This document shows positions 9,818-20,572 of a stretch of 64,000 nt of DNA, piece by piece (the first letter of the stretch is position 1; each line of letters opens with the position of its first letter). The position numbers and the translations under genes were made by a program. The DNA comes from Nepenthes gracilis (taxonomy: Eukaryota > Streptophyta > Magnoliopsida > Caryophyllales > Nepenthaceae). The notes below the pieces were generated by a model. It was not told the DNA's origin. It did no database searches and saw nothing but the letters and a program-made list of their open reading frames with translations. The stretch covers positions 5,436,536 through 5,500,535 of the forward strand of contig BSYO01000014.1 in NCBI GenBank assembly GCA_033239525.1, read 5' to 3'.

Positions 9818-12463
9818 TGTGACGGACTGGGTTATTTTCCTTAAATAACCCTCCGTCAATAAACACATCATTAATGCCCAAAATTAATATTGTAAAATTT
9901 CTACAGAAAATTTGGGCAGAGTTTCGTTTGTAAATTGGACGTTTGCCAAAATACAAATACCTGTAAATAATCCTGTACAATAATCCACAACATTTATCAA
10001 CAAACCATAGGATCCCATTGCCACCACAACACCTTCGGTGGCACCGACGTCATAACTCAGGTACGACGCCAGCCTAGAAAGGATGCCAACTAAAAGAAAC
10101 CCAAATAATAACCACAATAAGTAACCTGCGAAAGCATGAAACCATAATACACAAGAAACCAAATTATTCATCCACATCCACATACACATACATAACGTAA
10201 TATATAAATGGGATTCACAAAATACAATACAATCCCTGTTCCATACGTAATCAAACTAAGTCTTCAAGCTTCGCACAGGCAATCAGGTTGCCTATCTCGC
10301 TCCTACAGCTTACTCAGTCTCGTCAAGCATCTCATCATTCTCATCTGAAAGGAGAGACAACAAGCGTGAGCAAAAAAGCCCAGCAAGTGTAAACATACAT
10401 CACTATCAGAGGATAGATCAACAATAGAAACAATGGTGGGATGGGGAAAACCATATAATTTCAATTAAAAAGGGAGCATAAGAGGAAGGGGACCTTTGGG
10501 ATCACATGGGTTGCATATTAACATTAGATACGTTTTTATACACTTTTATTATTTTTATTAATCTGTGCAGACCAGGGCCGGTAGGTCGTACTAGCAACGA
10601 TGCGAGAGAATGAGGAAAGGATCAAGATACTCCACATCATCTAAGGCCGTGAGGGCTTATTCTTAGACCCAGCCGGGGGGTCATCTACATATCATGCCTG
10701 TAGACGGGCCCGATAATCACCCCATTTTCCCGGGGTATCAGGGCAGTTCCTCGTTCTTCCACAATAGTATCATAAGGCGTGACACGGACATCACCCACTC
10801 ACACAAGCGACCAGAATATGCGACCAAAGTATTCTTCGGGTTTCCACCGAGATGGACATGTCAAACCAGAGAATACTACCCAATGAACATAAGTCCATGG
10901 TCCTAGTTTCATGATTCCATTTCCATTTGAGGGAGAGTCCACCATATCCAATTTACCATATCTCCCGTCATTTGGGAGGTTTCATCATTCACATATCACA
11001 TTGTGGACTTCCCTCCTATTACTTGCTCAGTTCTTACCTTTCTTTGGAAATTGGCATTTTTCACAATTCAATTTATATGCATGATTATCAAAATTCATGA
11101 GAGGGATTGGGATTCCTTACCATTAATGAGCCAATCTCACATTGGGGTCCTCCGGAGCCCGCTTATGAATCTTATAATTTCAAATGCACATTAGTCATAG
11201 CTTTCAAAACAATGGAATGAGGGTAAAATATGCACATTGTCCATTTAGTTCGTATGAACAGTAACAGGGATCGTTTAATGCTTCAGGACGCCGCGAACAG
11301 GTCGATTCTTGTGAAATCGGATGCCCGGTCGATATATATACATATTTGGAACGTTGTGATTCATATTTTGAGATCAATTTAAGATAATACAAATATGAAA
11401 GCATGCAAATTTTTTTGTTCACCTCGGGTGAACAGTGTCAGGAGGCATTTAGAGGTCTCGGACGCCGTGAACGGGTCGATTCTTGTGGAATCGGACGCCC
11501 GGTCAATATGTATGCATATTTGGGACGTGGTGATTCATATTTTGAAGTCAAATTAACATAATTTGAAGGGGAAAACAGTGAACCTGAATTTGGCGTGGGG
11601 TTAGGGTTTGGTGGTACCAAACCGATCGATTCGGAGCTTGTTTCGGTCAATAAATCATAGATTCCTTGATCTTAAAGCATGGGTTACAAACATTTCACAA
11701 TTTGGGTGGGTATCGAGCCGATAATACCCGATGGAGAACGAAATCACAAGAGAACAAATAGTGAGTATGAGATCACTTGCCTCGACGCACTCTACATTTT
11801 CTCCAACTAGTTCGAGCTCAGAATCGGACCTGAAGGCCTCCATTTTCCCCTTTTCTCCTTCGCAAGCTCTTCCTCTCACCAGGCTCCCACGGGTGCTGCC
11901 GCCGTTCCACCGCGATCCTCAGCCGTCCACAAATTTTCACGGCCGTCTCCAGCCACCGCCGGCCGCAAGGCTGCCTCCACCAAATACCGCCACCCCGCTC
12001 TCTCTCTTTCTCTCCCTCACTGAAACCCTCGCCCTCACGCTGCTCTCTCTCTCTCTCTCTCGTTTTCGCCTTATGCTTCTTTCTTTTATATTATTATTAT
12101 TATTATTGTACACACACACACTCACACGTTACACACACACACTCACACTCACACTCACACGTTACACACACACACACACATTATATATAATATATATATA
12201 TATATATATATTATATACACACACACATTATATATATATATATATATATCTATTTTTTCTTAAATCACCAAAAACCCAAAATCAATATTCGGGTGGCTGA
12301 ACGGGCTCACTTCGGACGCCGGCCCATCAGATCCAAATATTCTTCAAAATTTTCATAATATTTAATTAATTTTTCTCAAACCCGATTTATCCAAAATTAT
12401 TAAAAATAATAAATAATTCTAATTTAGTCCAATAAAAATATTTTGGGATTTTGGGATGTTACA
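9818..12463 (-). repeat. 5' LTR of the LARD-like element
   Basis: Partner of 1-2672. It begins TGTGACGGACTG at 9818 and ends GGGATGTTACA at 12463 on the plus strand. It includes the same (CT)n and (CA)n/(TA)n block and the same CACTTGCCT leader-like motif near 11777. The LTRs differ mainly in microsatellite length and scattered substitutions. Confidence 0.9.
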
Positions 12464-12829
12464 TTTCACGTCAGCCAAACAAGTCCTCGGCCAGCTCTTC
12501 AGCACCTCATCCTAATAGCCTCAATCCAGAGCTGCGCGGGCATCCCCAAACCCGCCCAACAGGAAGGAAATATCAGGTAGTGGAACATTAGAGCCGACAG
12601 CAAAAGGCATTCGTCTACTTCAGATCCAACGAGCAACACTAGAGCCGACATTAGCTTCATACAATAGCTCCTGAAACGAAAGAATTGCACACGAATGCCC
12701 AAAAAAAGGAAATGTTGGCTGAGGCAGATTCGAGGCTCTCTGTTATGGCTATGAAGTGCCACAAATCAGATTCTCGGGTAGAACCCGAATGATGTGGCTC
12801 TGTAAGAGCCAACAAAATAGCAAGCCTGG
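12464..12829. other. Flanking sequence right of the LARD-like element
   Basis: Unique in the window. No convincing gene. The minus-strand frame 12499-12762 has no recognisable domain. The last 15 bases (12815-12829) are the target site of the next LINE. Style and composition resemble LINE 3' untranslated sequence seen elsewhere here, but I could not align it to any copy. Confidence 0.4.
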
Positions 12830-13463
12830 GGAAGTAGAAAGATGCAGATTCTCTCTATGCTAGGTTCCGTTTAAGTCGAGTCACTGATTTTCGATTATAT
12901 ACTATGATGCTTGGTACTGTTTTTTTGTAGTTCAATGCAGCAGTCCACTTGACTGACCGTGAGATATTGTGCGGTCTTGGGGCAGAGCTGTTTGACAGAG
13001 TAATCACACTGGGGTAGGCTTCCATGCATATGCTGCCTGATGATCCTCTACGTGCCTTGTCTGATGCAATAACCAGTTGGGCTGTCTAGAAAGTACATCC
13101 AGCTCATTGAAATGTTGCTGTTACTTTGGAGATGCAGGTTTATAGGGTGGGTGACCGAAAATGATTTATATGCAATGCCCGTCTAGTCTCAAATGTTATC
13201 GGGTTTCGTTAGTGGCTCTCAGTTAGTTTTGTTTCATCTGACTAGTTAAGTGAAGGCGTGTCGCCGTGTTTGACGAAGTAAAACTAGACGCTTTTTTCTT
13301 GTCTGGTTTTTCTTTCGTTCTCTTTTATTTCTACAAGTAGGTGCTTGGGGCATGCCCCAGTGTTTATATACTATCTATAAGTCGGCAAAACACTTGGGGT
13401 TAGAATATAGTTTTTGTACTTATTTTTAATTTTAATTCAAATTTAATTACTTACCAAAAAAAG
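12830..13463 (+). mobile_element. 5'-truncated LINE copy with 15-bp target duplication
   Basis: Ends in the family tail: GC-rich GGGGCATGCCCC, hairpin AAGT..ACTT at about 13379-13395, CTTACC, then poly-A. It is flanked by AAATAGCAAGCCTGG at 12815-12829 and 13464-13478. Only 3' untranslated sequence is present. Confidence 0.9.
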
Positions 13464-13478
13464 AAATAGCAAGCCTGG

Positions 13479-13580
13479 CCCTAGGTAGTTTTCCTGACTC
13501 CCTGGATTCAGCTGCTCCCATTGACAACCCCCAGTATATCCAGGTCAAAGGTGGTCCAACAAAATACCTGTGGAGGTAAG
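13479..13580 (+). pseudogene. Possible exon fragment ending in a splice-donor-like GTAAGT
   Basis: When the LINE at 12830-13463 and one target copy are ignored, a frame runs open from about 12793 through 12829 and on to about 13575. It would encode a neutral peptide containing SLDSAAPIDNPQY and ending KYLWR at a GAG|GTAAGT donor-like site. It does not resemble the LINE proteins in this window. I do not recognise the family. It may be a captured gene fragment or a chance open stretch. Confidence 0.25.
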
Positions 13581-13968
13581 TCGTCTCTTAAATTCTTCCC
13601 CCCTAAGTTTAGTTTGGGGAATCAAAAGGCTCTTTCCCCTTCCCCGAAAGTCATAGAATAAGGAAAGGTGATGTGGGCTCACACCTTAGTTGGCTTTTTC
13701 CCTGCTAAACCCATCCATTTCCATACTATCAACCATATTGCTCGGAAAATATGGGCTCGTTTCAAGCTCCGGCATTGTGGCGGTAATGACAAGGGTTTTT
13801 TCTTCTTTCAATTTTCCTCCTTCAAAAGGAACAATCCATTTCTGTAGAGAGAGAAGCTCTACCTTCTCTCTTATTTTTTCAAATTTCAAATTTGAAATTT
13901 ACGTTGCGTTTATCGGCCGTTTCTCCCCGTCACCGGCTAGATTTGGCCCTAAGGTACTGGTATCTGCC

Positions 13969-16450
13969 ATGGCCGATCATCCTGTGGTGCCGTCCAGGTC
14001 CCCGGATCTCCCTTCCAAGTCCGTTTTGGATCTATCCTCTTCAAAGGTGAGCGTTCCCCCATCTTAGTTCCCTCATCTTCCTTCCTCTTCTAAATTTCCT
14101 CCTCTTCCACCATCTGGACTGCCTTCCGGTTGTCCCACTTCAACCCCCCTCTGGGTTCGGCGAAGGTGCTTCAACTGGCTCTTCCTAATACCATGGTTTC
14201 CCCTCCCGATAATGCTGAATCCCCTGCTTCTCATCAGTCTAGCTCCTCGGAGTCAGGTTACCCCTTTCTCACTCATTTCCTAGATCGGACTGTCCTGATA
14301 AGAAGGCTGGTCATTTCCCCTCACTGCGGGCTGCTAAGTGCCCTAAGGTTGGAGTATGCCCTCCTCAACCTTTGAATTATTGCCCCCTGCATTTAGTAGA
14401 GGGTGACTATGCTACTATTTTTCCCCCTCCTGATGTCACTAAAGCTGGTGAGGAATGTTGGGGAGCCACCTTGGGTGGTTCTTTCTTTGGCAAGGCGCCC
14501 CATTTCAGGGCTGTGAATTCTATAGTTAGGAATATTTAGACTCGGTTCAGCTTAAGTTCATGTTTAAAAATTGATAATGGCTTTTTCCTATTTTGTTATT
14601 CCTCTGTTCCCCTGATGGAACTATTTTTGGAAGGGGCCCATGGACAATTTCGGGCTGCCTCTTGCTTCTTAGAAGATGGAAAGTTGGGACCCCCCTTTTT
14701 AGAGAGCAGCACAAAGCCTTTCCTCTGTGGATTAAACTGTAAGACGTGCCTGTGGAATATTGGACTCCATTAGGGCTTAGTTGGATTGCCAGTGCCATCG
14801 GTAAACCCATCGAATTGGATTCCAACACTGCCAAAATGGAGTGCATGAAATATGCCCGCGTTTGTGTTGAGGTGGATTTTGATGTTGTTTTCCCCTCTAA
14901 AATTAGGATTGGTTCACTAAAAGGCCGGAGTGGCTTGCGTGTGTTGAGGCCGAAGTGGCATCGTGAATGTTGAAGCCGAAGTGCCTTTGTACTGTAAAAG
15001 CCGGAGTGGTGTGCGATGCGGATTTGTTTGATTCAAAGAGATGATGATTCAAAGTGGCTTGATGTTGCTGATGTGGCGATGTTCTGAAGTGGCATGGTGA
15101 TGCCGAAGTGGGGATTAGTTTTTGGCTGAATTAGAGGCAAGTGTTTGTTTCTGTGTTCGGTTTGGGGTTGAGGCCGGTTTGGCCTGCTGACATTTTTCCT
15201 CTGATGCTTTGTTCCCAATTTTGGAACTTTAGGTCTGGTTTTTTTTTTTCATAGTTCGGTCTTTTGGCTGGCTGATGCTCGGGGAATGCCCTAGCGTGTT
15301 GTTCTAGCTCTAAGTCAGCACAACACTTGAAGCTGGAACATCGGTGTGTAATTTTGCTTATTTTAAATTTCATTTAATTACTTACCAAAAAAAATTAGGA
15401 TTGGTTCGGGGACGAATTTCTCTTCGTCAATTGAGGTTGATGTTAGCTACCAATGGAAGCCGAAGCGGATGAATATCGACAATCACTTAGAAGGTAGGAT
15501 TCTGTCTGCCCCTTCCGCTCCTGGTGCCATTCCTGTTTCTGCAAATCCCCTGAAGAACTTGATGGTTGCTCCCGCTCCCAAGGTCAGTTTGGTATCTGCT
15601 AGACTAGAGTCTAGGTCAGTATGTGTTTCTACCCTTAGTAAATCTGAGGGGTTTTGAGAGCTTGGAACTGAGAACTCTTCGCAGGTGGAGCCTGGGGTTG
15701 TATTGGATCAGAAGGTTCCATCTTTCCAACTTGTCTGCATTCTGGAGTCAAATGTGCCTCCTAACTCATATGCTGCTATGCCGAAATGTGGGCTTGATAA
15801 CTCTCTTCCTGAGACAATGCACTCCCCTCCTTTTGTTCCCCCTCGTCCCTTAAATGGTCTCGATGAATTGGAGGTTTCTGGTCAATCTCGAGTCATTATT
15901 TCTTCTCCTCCTGGTGATGCCCAGGGCGAGGTAGCTTTTAGGGCCCTTTCCAGTTCTGGTGAAGTATCTATTGCCTGCCTAAATGATGCAACACTAGCTG
16001 AGGACGTGGTTCTTACTAAAACCATTTCATCTGGTAGTAGAGCGGGTGAGGACCATGACTGCAGGCTTGTGGTGGACTCCCAGGCTCCTCTCTCCGATGC
16101 TGTGTCTTTGTTTGATGTCCGGTCTTACTCAGGTACTATGATTGAGAACCTTGCCACACCTTCAGATGGCACAGTTTTAGAGACAACGCCTGCTCCTACT
16201 ATAGATCTTGATTAAACACCCAGCTCTATCACACGTCTCTCAAGTAAGTATTCCCTAGATGTTTCAACTTTGGGGGGCCGATGGCAAAAGTCCCAAGGTC
16301 TCCTTGACCGATGTTAGCCATGACCGGGCTCAGGCAGCTTCCAAGGTGAAATTTTATAGCGTCTAAGAAGTGATTGCCATGCAATATGGTTCTGGGAAGC
16401 CTGCAAAATCTCAAAGAAAGAAAAAATCTGCGCCCAACAACTCTGAGTGA
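13969..16450 (+). pseudogene. LINE ORF1 (DUF4283 nucleic-acid-binding type), interrupted
   Basis: The start is placed at ATGGCCGATCATCC (13969). The DUF4283-type core lies at about 14500-14900, with GFFLFC, then PVEYWTPLGLSWI, then YARVCVEV, the signature shared with ORF1 copies at 17930-18360 and 47853-48233. Members of this family bind RNA as the ORF1 protein of plant L1-type LINEs. A second LINE splits the frame at 14916-15390, after which coding resumes (15408-16215). The C-terminus near 16395-16450 is basic (KSQRKKKSAP) and aligns with the end of the ORF1 at 46212. The helical repeat region seen in that copy seems to be deleted here. Several stops and frameshifts make it non-functional. 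No ORF2 follows. Confidence 0.7.
14916..15390 (+). mobile_element. 5'-truncated LINE copy inside ORF1, 17-bp target duplication
   Basis: Flanked by AAAATTAGGATTGGTTC at 14899-14915 and 15391-15407. It ends with the family tail (stem near 15280, hairpin near 15320, CTTACC, poly-A). Its first 150 bases carry GGCCGGAGTG/GGCCGAAGTG repeats that echo the CGGAGT array at 5690-6560. Confidence 0.9.
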
Positions 16451-18010
16451 TCCTCCGGATGAGGATCCGGTGCTACTGGTTTTGGATTGGGGCTTCCTGA
16501 TCTCTGTTGGATGATTTTGTGTAGTATTTTGTTTATGTGTAAATATATACATGTTCAGTTAAAATACTTATCTATATATGCTTCTGAACCTTCTTCAGAG
16601 GAGGTCATGCTCGAGTTACAAATGCTGTGGTTCCGCAGTCGAGAAGATTGCCTTATTAAGTTTGTGGAGGCTATCTCCTGCCTGGAAATTGTGGCTGTGT
16701 GCAGTCCTGATCTCCTAGATCCCTCCTGTTCCCTTGGGCTGGGTTCTGGGTGAATCTAATGCTACTTTCCTGCTGAGTAGTGATTTGTTGGGGAATTGTT
16801 CGTCTGTGCCTAGTTGGTGTCAAACGATGTGATGTCTGTTTTTTGGCGGCTTTCCAGTCTGAGATGCCATGTGCTGAGGACCCTTGCTGGATGGTCTCTG
16901 CATCCAACTGAAGTGGATGGTTGCAGAGCTACATGCTGTGGTAGCTTCCATTGATCAAGATGACTGAGCCGCTCAGGAAATTGCCAAATTTCCTTCTGTT
17001 GGAAGCAGCTGCTGGATTTGCTGTAATTTGCTTGCCATACTTTCCATATCTTCTGGTAGGATAATGTCAAGGTACTGAATATCTCAGTTTTCTGCTGAGT
17101 TAACTGCCCTGGGTTCAAGTTAGTTTTTTACTAGGATGCTGTGGCTTGTTGCTGGTTTGGTCCAAGATGCATGCTTTCCGTTTTGTATCTGACTGAGATG
17201 ATTCAGCTGTTACGGGGTGTTAAATGACCTACCCGAGCTGTTGGAGCTTGAATGCTTCTTGTGGTGTTAGCTAGGGGTCTTGTCCCATTCTGTCGTATTG
17301 GTCTTTTGCATGAGATGGCTGCATATGGGGTGATTTCCTTGATCTTAGCCATGGCCCGAGGTGTTGCAATATTGTTCTGTTAAAGACCGAGATGATAGTG
17401 ACTGACTTAGTCGCTTGGTGTGGCCATGCTGTTGAAAGATGTTGCTGAAACTGGCGCATGGTGACTTGCTGGTGAGCAGATGCCCCTGAAGTGGGTGCTA
17501 TGTGAAATATGCTGGTGCCAGCTGATGCGAATGGCTGCTTAATTTGTGGAATTGCTAGAAAATCGTGTGCAGGTTTCGTGGTCTTCTGGATTCTGCATTA
17601 GTGAAGACCATGGTCTTCATCGCTCCTCATCCATGATGATCCTTTGCCGAGATGTTGCAGAGGCTACTGGATTCTACTACCTTGTTACGTGATGTTGATG
17701 GGACCGAGGTGTCTTTGCTTGCAGACGGGTTAGACCCGTTCTCCGTATGGGATGTGGTGTTTGCCATTTTGTATGGTGCAATATCAGTTCTTGCTTTTGT
17801 CTTGCTTTTCTTAGACTATCACCTTTTCAAGGTTGATTTCTAGTATTTTAGTGACTGGTTTATTTTTTTTCATGACATGTATCATGGTGCTTAGGGGCTA
17901 CCCTTGCTACTATGATCTACCTCCAAATCGGCAAAACACTTGGAATAGATCATGGGTGTTGTAACTTTCTTTTAATTTTTATACACTTTACTTACCAAAA
18001 AAAAAAAAGA
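16451..18010 (+). other. Long 3' untranslated region of the half-LINE, with hairpin tail
   Basis: About 1.5 kb rich in GCTG-type words with no LINE ORF2 motif in any frame. It ends with the conserved AAATCGGCAAAACACTT hairpin (about 17924-17940), then CTTACC and a run of A. Confidence 0.6.
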
Positions 18011-19156
18011 TTTTCCTCCTGCAACATGTTAGAAAAATGTCTTGCCCAGGGACCGTGGTCTTTTGCAGGCCAACCTTTGTTTCTAAAAAATTTGAAGCCA
18101 GGAATGGCTCTCTCTAAAGAGGTGCATAAATGTTTTCCCATATGGATCACTATGGTTGGAGTTCCAGTGGAATACTGGACCCCTTTGGGGCTCAGCTGGA
18201 TTGCATGTATTGTTGGCATGCTAATACAATTGGACCCTATCACTAAGAGGATGGAGAGGATGGATTATGCAAGGGTTTGTGTGGAGATTGCAGGTGATGC
18301 CTCATTGCCTGACAATGTGAAGATTAAGACTGGGAGCTCGAAAGAGGAATCTGATTGTTAGTTCACTGACACGCTGTCACTACCAATGGAAGCCTAATCA
18401 ACATCAACTGCCTTTAAAGAAGGCCATGATGCTCCCTGGAGTAATCCTTCTGGGGTATATAGGCCCAAGGGTAAGCTTCGGGATGAACCAAAGCCCAATC
18501 CTTCTAGTTCAAAGATCAATAAGAAGGGACCTGGTTTGGGTGACATCTCTTCGTCTGTCCCAAAACCCACCCCTCCCCCTATCTCCAATTCCTTTGGAGC
18601 CCTTCAGGACTTTGAGAATGATGGCCCTTTTGATGACAAGGAGAGGGGGCGAGATAGAAGCAAGGACGTGTTAGCTCAGGTTTCTGAGAAGAAAGATGGA
18701 TCCCCCCTCTCAAAACAAGGGACAGTTGCTCACACCACCATGGTGATGGAGCCCTTGGTGGATAGAGTCAATCTTAATGGCAGTCCTGCCTCTGTGCGTG
18801 ATGCTTCTTGTTGGGTTAAAGGAAACCCCATTTCTCCTCCCGATCAAGATGCTCTGAGGATAGTGCTAGAGCTAATATAGTTATCAATGGGCAGAATGGA
18901 ACCTTGTTTACTCCTCATGAGGAAGAGACATTGGTGTGTTCGCATTGCTCTGAGGACCTGGACCTTACCCAGGTTGCTAGGAACCCCACACACTCCCCAG
19001 TCCAAGCACTTCCATGCAAGGATCCATCCACTTGACCCTAGAAGGGCTAAATCAAAAAGTGGGAAATTTCATAGATCCAAAAATATGATATCCTCCCACA
19101 CTAGTTCTACAGGGCCTAGAAGTATAAATCCCCAAACTTCCCCTTCCCATGATTAA
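18011..19156 (+). pseudogene. LINE ORF1, 3' part, autonomous type
   Basis: Starts within the DUF4283-type domain (QGPWSFAGQPLFLK, then PVEYWTPLGLSWI and YARVCVEI) and continues through a low-complexity linker (18536-18880) to a C-terminal segment ending PSHD and stop at 19154-19156. A CxxC-like pair (CSHC) lies near 18940. Frame changes near 18361, 18880 and 19030 break it. Its C-terminus differs from that of the ORF1-only copies. Its last 8 bases overlap the ORF2 start, as in the copy at 60062. Confidence 0.65.
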
Positions 19157-19931
19157 CATTGCATGCTGGAAAGTTAGTGGGCTTACTGGTAAAGACAAAG
19201 CCCATGAAGTGCGAAACCTCATTAGTTCCTACAATTGACACCTTGTGGGACTAGTGGAGACTAAAGTTGATGTTCGCAACTCGGTATCTATTGCAGCTAA
19301 TATAAGACCTCATTTGTTTTGGTCTATGAACTACTTGGACTACTCCAAGGGCAGAATCAGGGTGGGTTGGGATCCAAACTATATGAATGTTTGCATCCTC
19401 TCCATTGAGGACCTAGTTATTCATATTGAGGTGTTGGTTAAAGAGGACAATCAAAAGTGTATCATGTCTTTTGTTTACGTAGCCAACTTCGAAACTCAAA
19501 GATGTGCTCTTTGGGACAGCCTCTGAAAAATTAGTGCCCTTGCCCTAGACCTCCCATGGGCTGCTCTGGGTGACTTCAATGCAATCCAATCTCAATCGGA
19601 GGGGTTGGGGGGTATCTTGCTTGCCAGTAGTCCATTGGCCCTGGACAAGTGCCTTAGAGATTGCAACCTTAAAGATGTTAGTCCTGAAGGGATGTATTTT
19701 ACTTGGAATGATGGTAGGGACCCCTCTATTTGCATCTTCAGAAAGTTAGACTATGTGGTTGCCAATGGAAATTGGCTAGGTATGTACCAGAGAGGTGGAG
19801 CAATCTTCCTGCCCGCCATGCTTTCGGATCATTCTCCCTGCATTCTCCGCCCAACTGGTCGTTCTGCTTGTAAAAGAGGTATGTTCCGTTCAACAATTTC
19901 CTCACCAAGCACCCTAAGTTCCTAAATATTG
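19149..19931 (+). pseudogene. LINE ORF2, endonuclease domain, truncated
   Basis: Begins ATGATTAACATTGC at 19149. The predicted product starts MINIACWNV, the usual opening of plant LINE ORF2 apurinic-like (EEP) endonucleases, which nick target DNA for target-primed reverse transcription. Seen in order: N in the opening block, the glutamate in LVETK (about residue 35), GDFNAIQS (about residue 140), TWND, and MLSDHSPC near residue 225, so the catalytic D/N/H positions look kept. There are in-frame stops near 19237 and 19525. Coding ends at 19931 in the NIV of a motif that continues in the copy at 59340, so RT and zf-RVT are missing. Confidence 0.75.
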
Positions 19932-20122
19932 TTATTTGTTTTGGTAAGTTAGATGTATTAAAGGGAAAAAAAAAGATTTTACAACCTATGATTTAACTCA
20001 AGTGTTTTTCCGACTTGGAATAAAATCATAACCGTGGGGCTTGCCCCGAAACACATGTTAAAAAAAACAAAATATTGCACCAAAACAACATTTGCCGAAA
20101 AGCATAAACCTAACATGCAATG
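19932..20122 (-). mobile_element. LINE 3' tail fragment, minus strand
   Basis: Shows TTTTGGTAAG (poly-A tail complement plus CTTACC), the hairpin CAAGT..ACTTG at about 20003-20021, and the GGGGCTTGCCCC stem at about 20037. Only the 3' end is present. It interrupts the ORF2 ending at 19931 and is itself followed by another tail. No target duplication found. Confidence 0.65.
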
Positions 20123-20572
20123 TTTTTTTTTTTTGGTAAGTAAGTAATGAAATTGCATTAAAGAATAATAAAAAAGTACAAGCCTATGTTCTATTTGAAG
20201 TGTTTTGCTAACTTAGAGTAAGAACATAGAAGCAAGGGCATCCATAGAACACCCTGACACACAATAGGAGAAGCAAAGGAAACAAATCCAATCATAAACT
20301 CGGATTCACAGCAGATGAAACTGCATGCAAACAGTCATCGCACCATCTAATTCCAGGCTTCATATTATAACCAACATACATCAGTGATTTCATATTCAGG
20401 AAAAGTGAAGAGCCCCTACAGCATATCTCCCAGCTTCTACTCTACGCCTCTCAACAGCTTCAGCAAGGACATAAAGCAATATTTAGACTGCTGCAAGAAC
20501 AGCATGCAGTAAGCAGCAAGCCCAAGTTGCTTGCATTGAAGTCACAATGGTCTCTCCCAAAGGGAGGAAATC
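20123..20572 (-). mobile_element. LINE 3' end fragment, minus strand
   Basis: Poly-T at 20123-20134, GGTAAGTAAG, a degenerate hairpin (GAAGTGTTTTGCTAACTT) near 20200, then about 350 bases of 3' untranslated sequence. No coding domain and no clear target duplication. Confidence 0.65.

Larger units (their letters stand above)
1..12463 (-). mobile_element. Non-autonomous Ty3/gypsy LTR element (LARD-like), nearly complete
   Basis: Two long direct repeats (1-2672 and 9818-12463) flank an internal region that has a primer-binding site and a polypurine tract on the minus strand. The LTRs begin TGTAACATCCC and end CCGTCACA when read on the minus strand. The window opens three bases inside the left LTR, so the left target duplication cannot be seen. 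I find no gag, protease, RT, RNase H or integrase in the internal part, only scattered short frames. An LTR pair with cis-signals but no proteins is the LARD structure, which needs trans-acting enzymes from an autonomous relative. The gypsy elements at 35230 and 51624 have related LTR ends and are plausible relatives. A 3.4-kb LTR-like insert lies inside (4704-8096). The two LTRs are very similar (two differences in the first 80 aligned bases), which suggests a fairly recent insertion. Confidence 0.85.
13581..18010 (+). mobile_element. ORF1-only LINE ('half-LINE') copy, plus strand
   Basis: A pyrimidine-rich leader (about 13590-13960) precedes an ORF1 starting near 13969. ORF1 runs, interrupted, to a stop at about 16450. 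It is followed by about 1.5 kb of non-coding sequence and the family 3' tail (hairpin about 17925, CTTACC, poly-A to about 18010). There is no endonuclease or RT anywhere between the ORF1 stop and the tail. A shorter LINE (14916-15390) is inserted in ORF1. The 5' boundary is approximate; an 11-base match ATTTTCCTCCT near 13814 and 18014 is a weak candidate duplication. Confidence 0.65.
18011..19931 (+). mobile_element. Autonomous-type LINE fragment: ORF1 plus ORF2 endonuclease
   Basis: Contains the second half of a DUF4283-type ORF1, its C-terminal part, and the start of ORF2 including most of the endonuclease. The 5' end abuts the poly-A of the upstream half-LINE. The 3' part stops at 19931 where minus-strand LINE tails begin, and I find no plus-strand continuation of this ORF2 nearby. 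Confidence 0.7.

Noticed and set aside
13814..18024. ATTTTCCTCCT as target duplication of the plus-strand half-LINE
   Set aside because: The left copy lies inside the pyrimidine-rich leader where such a match could arise by chance, and the right flank is coding LINE sequence. Kept only as a weak hint.
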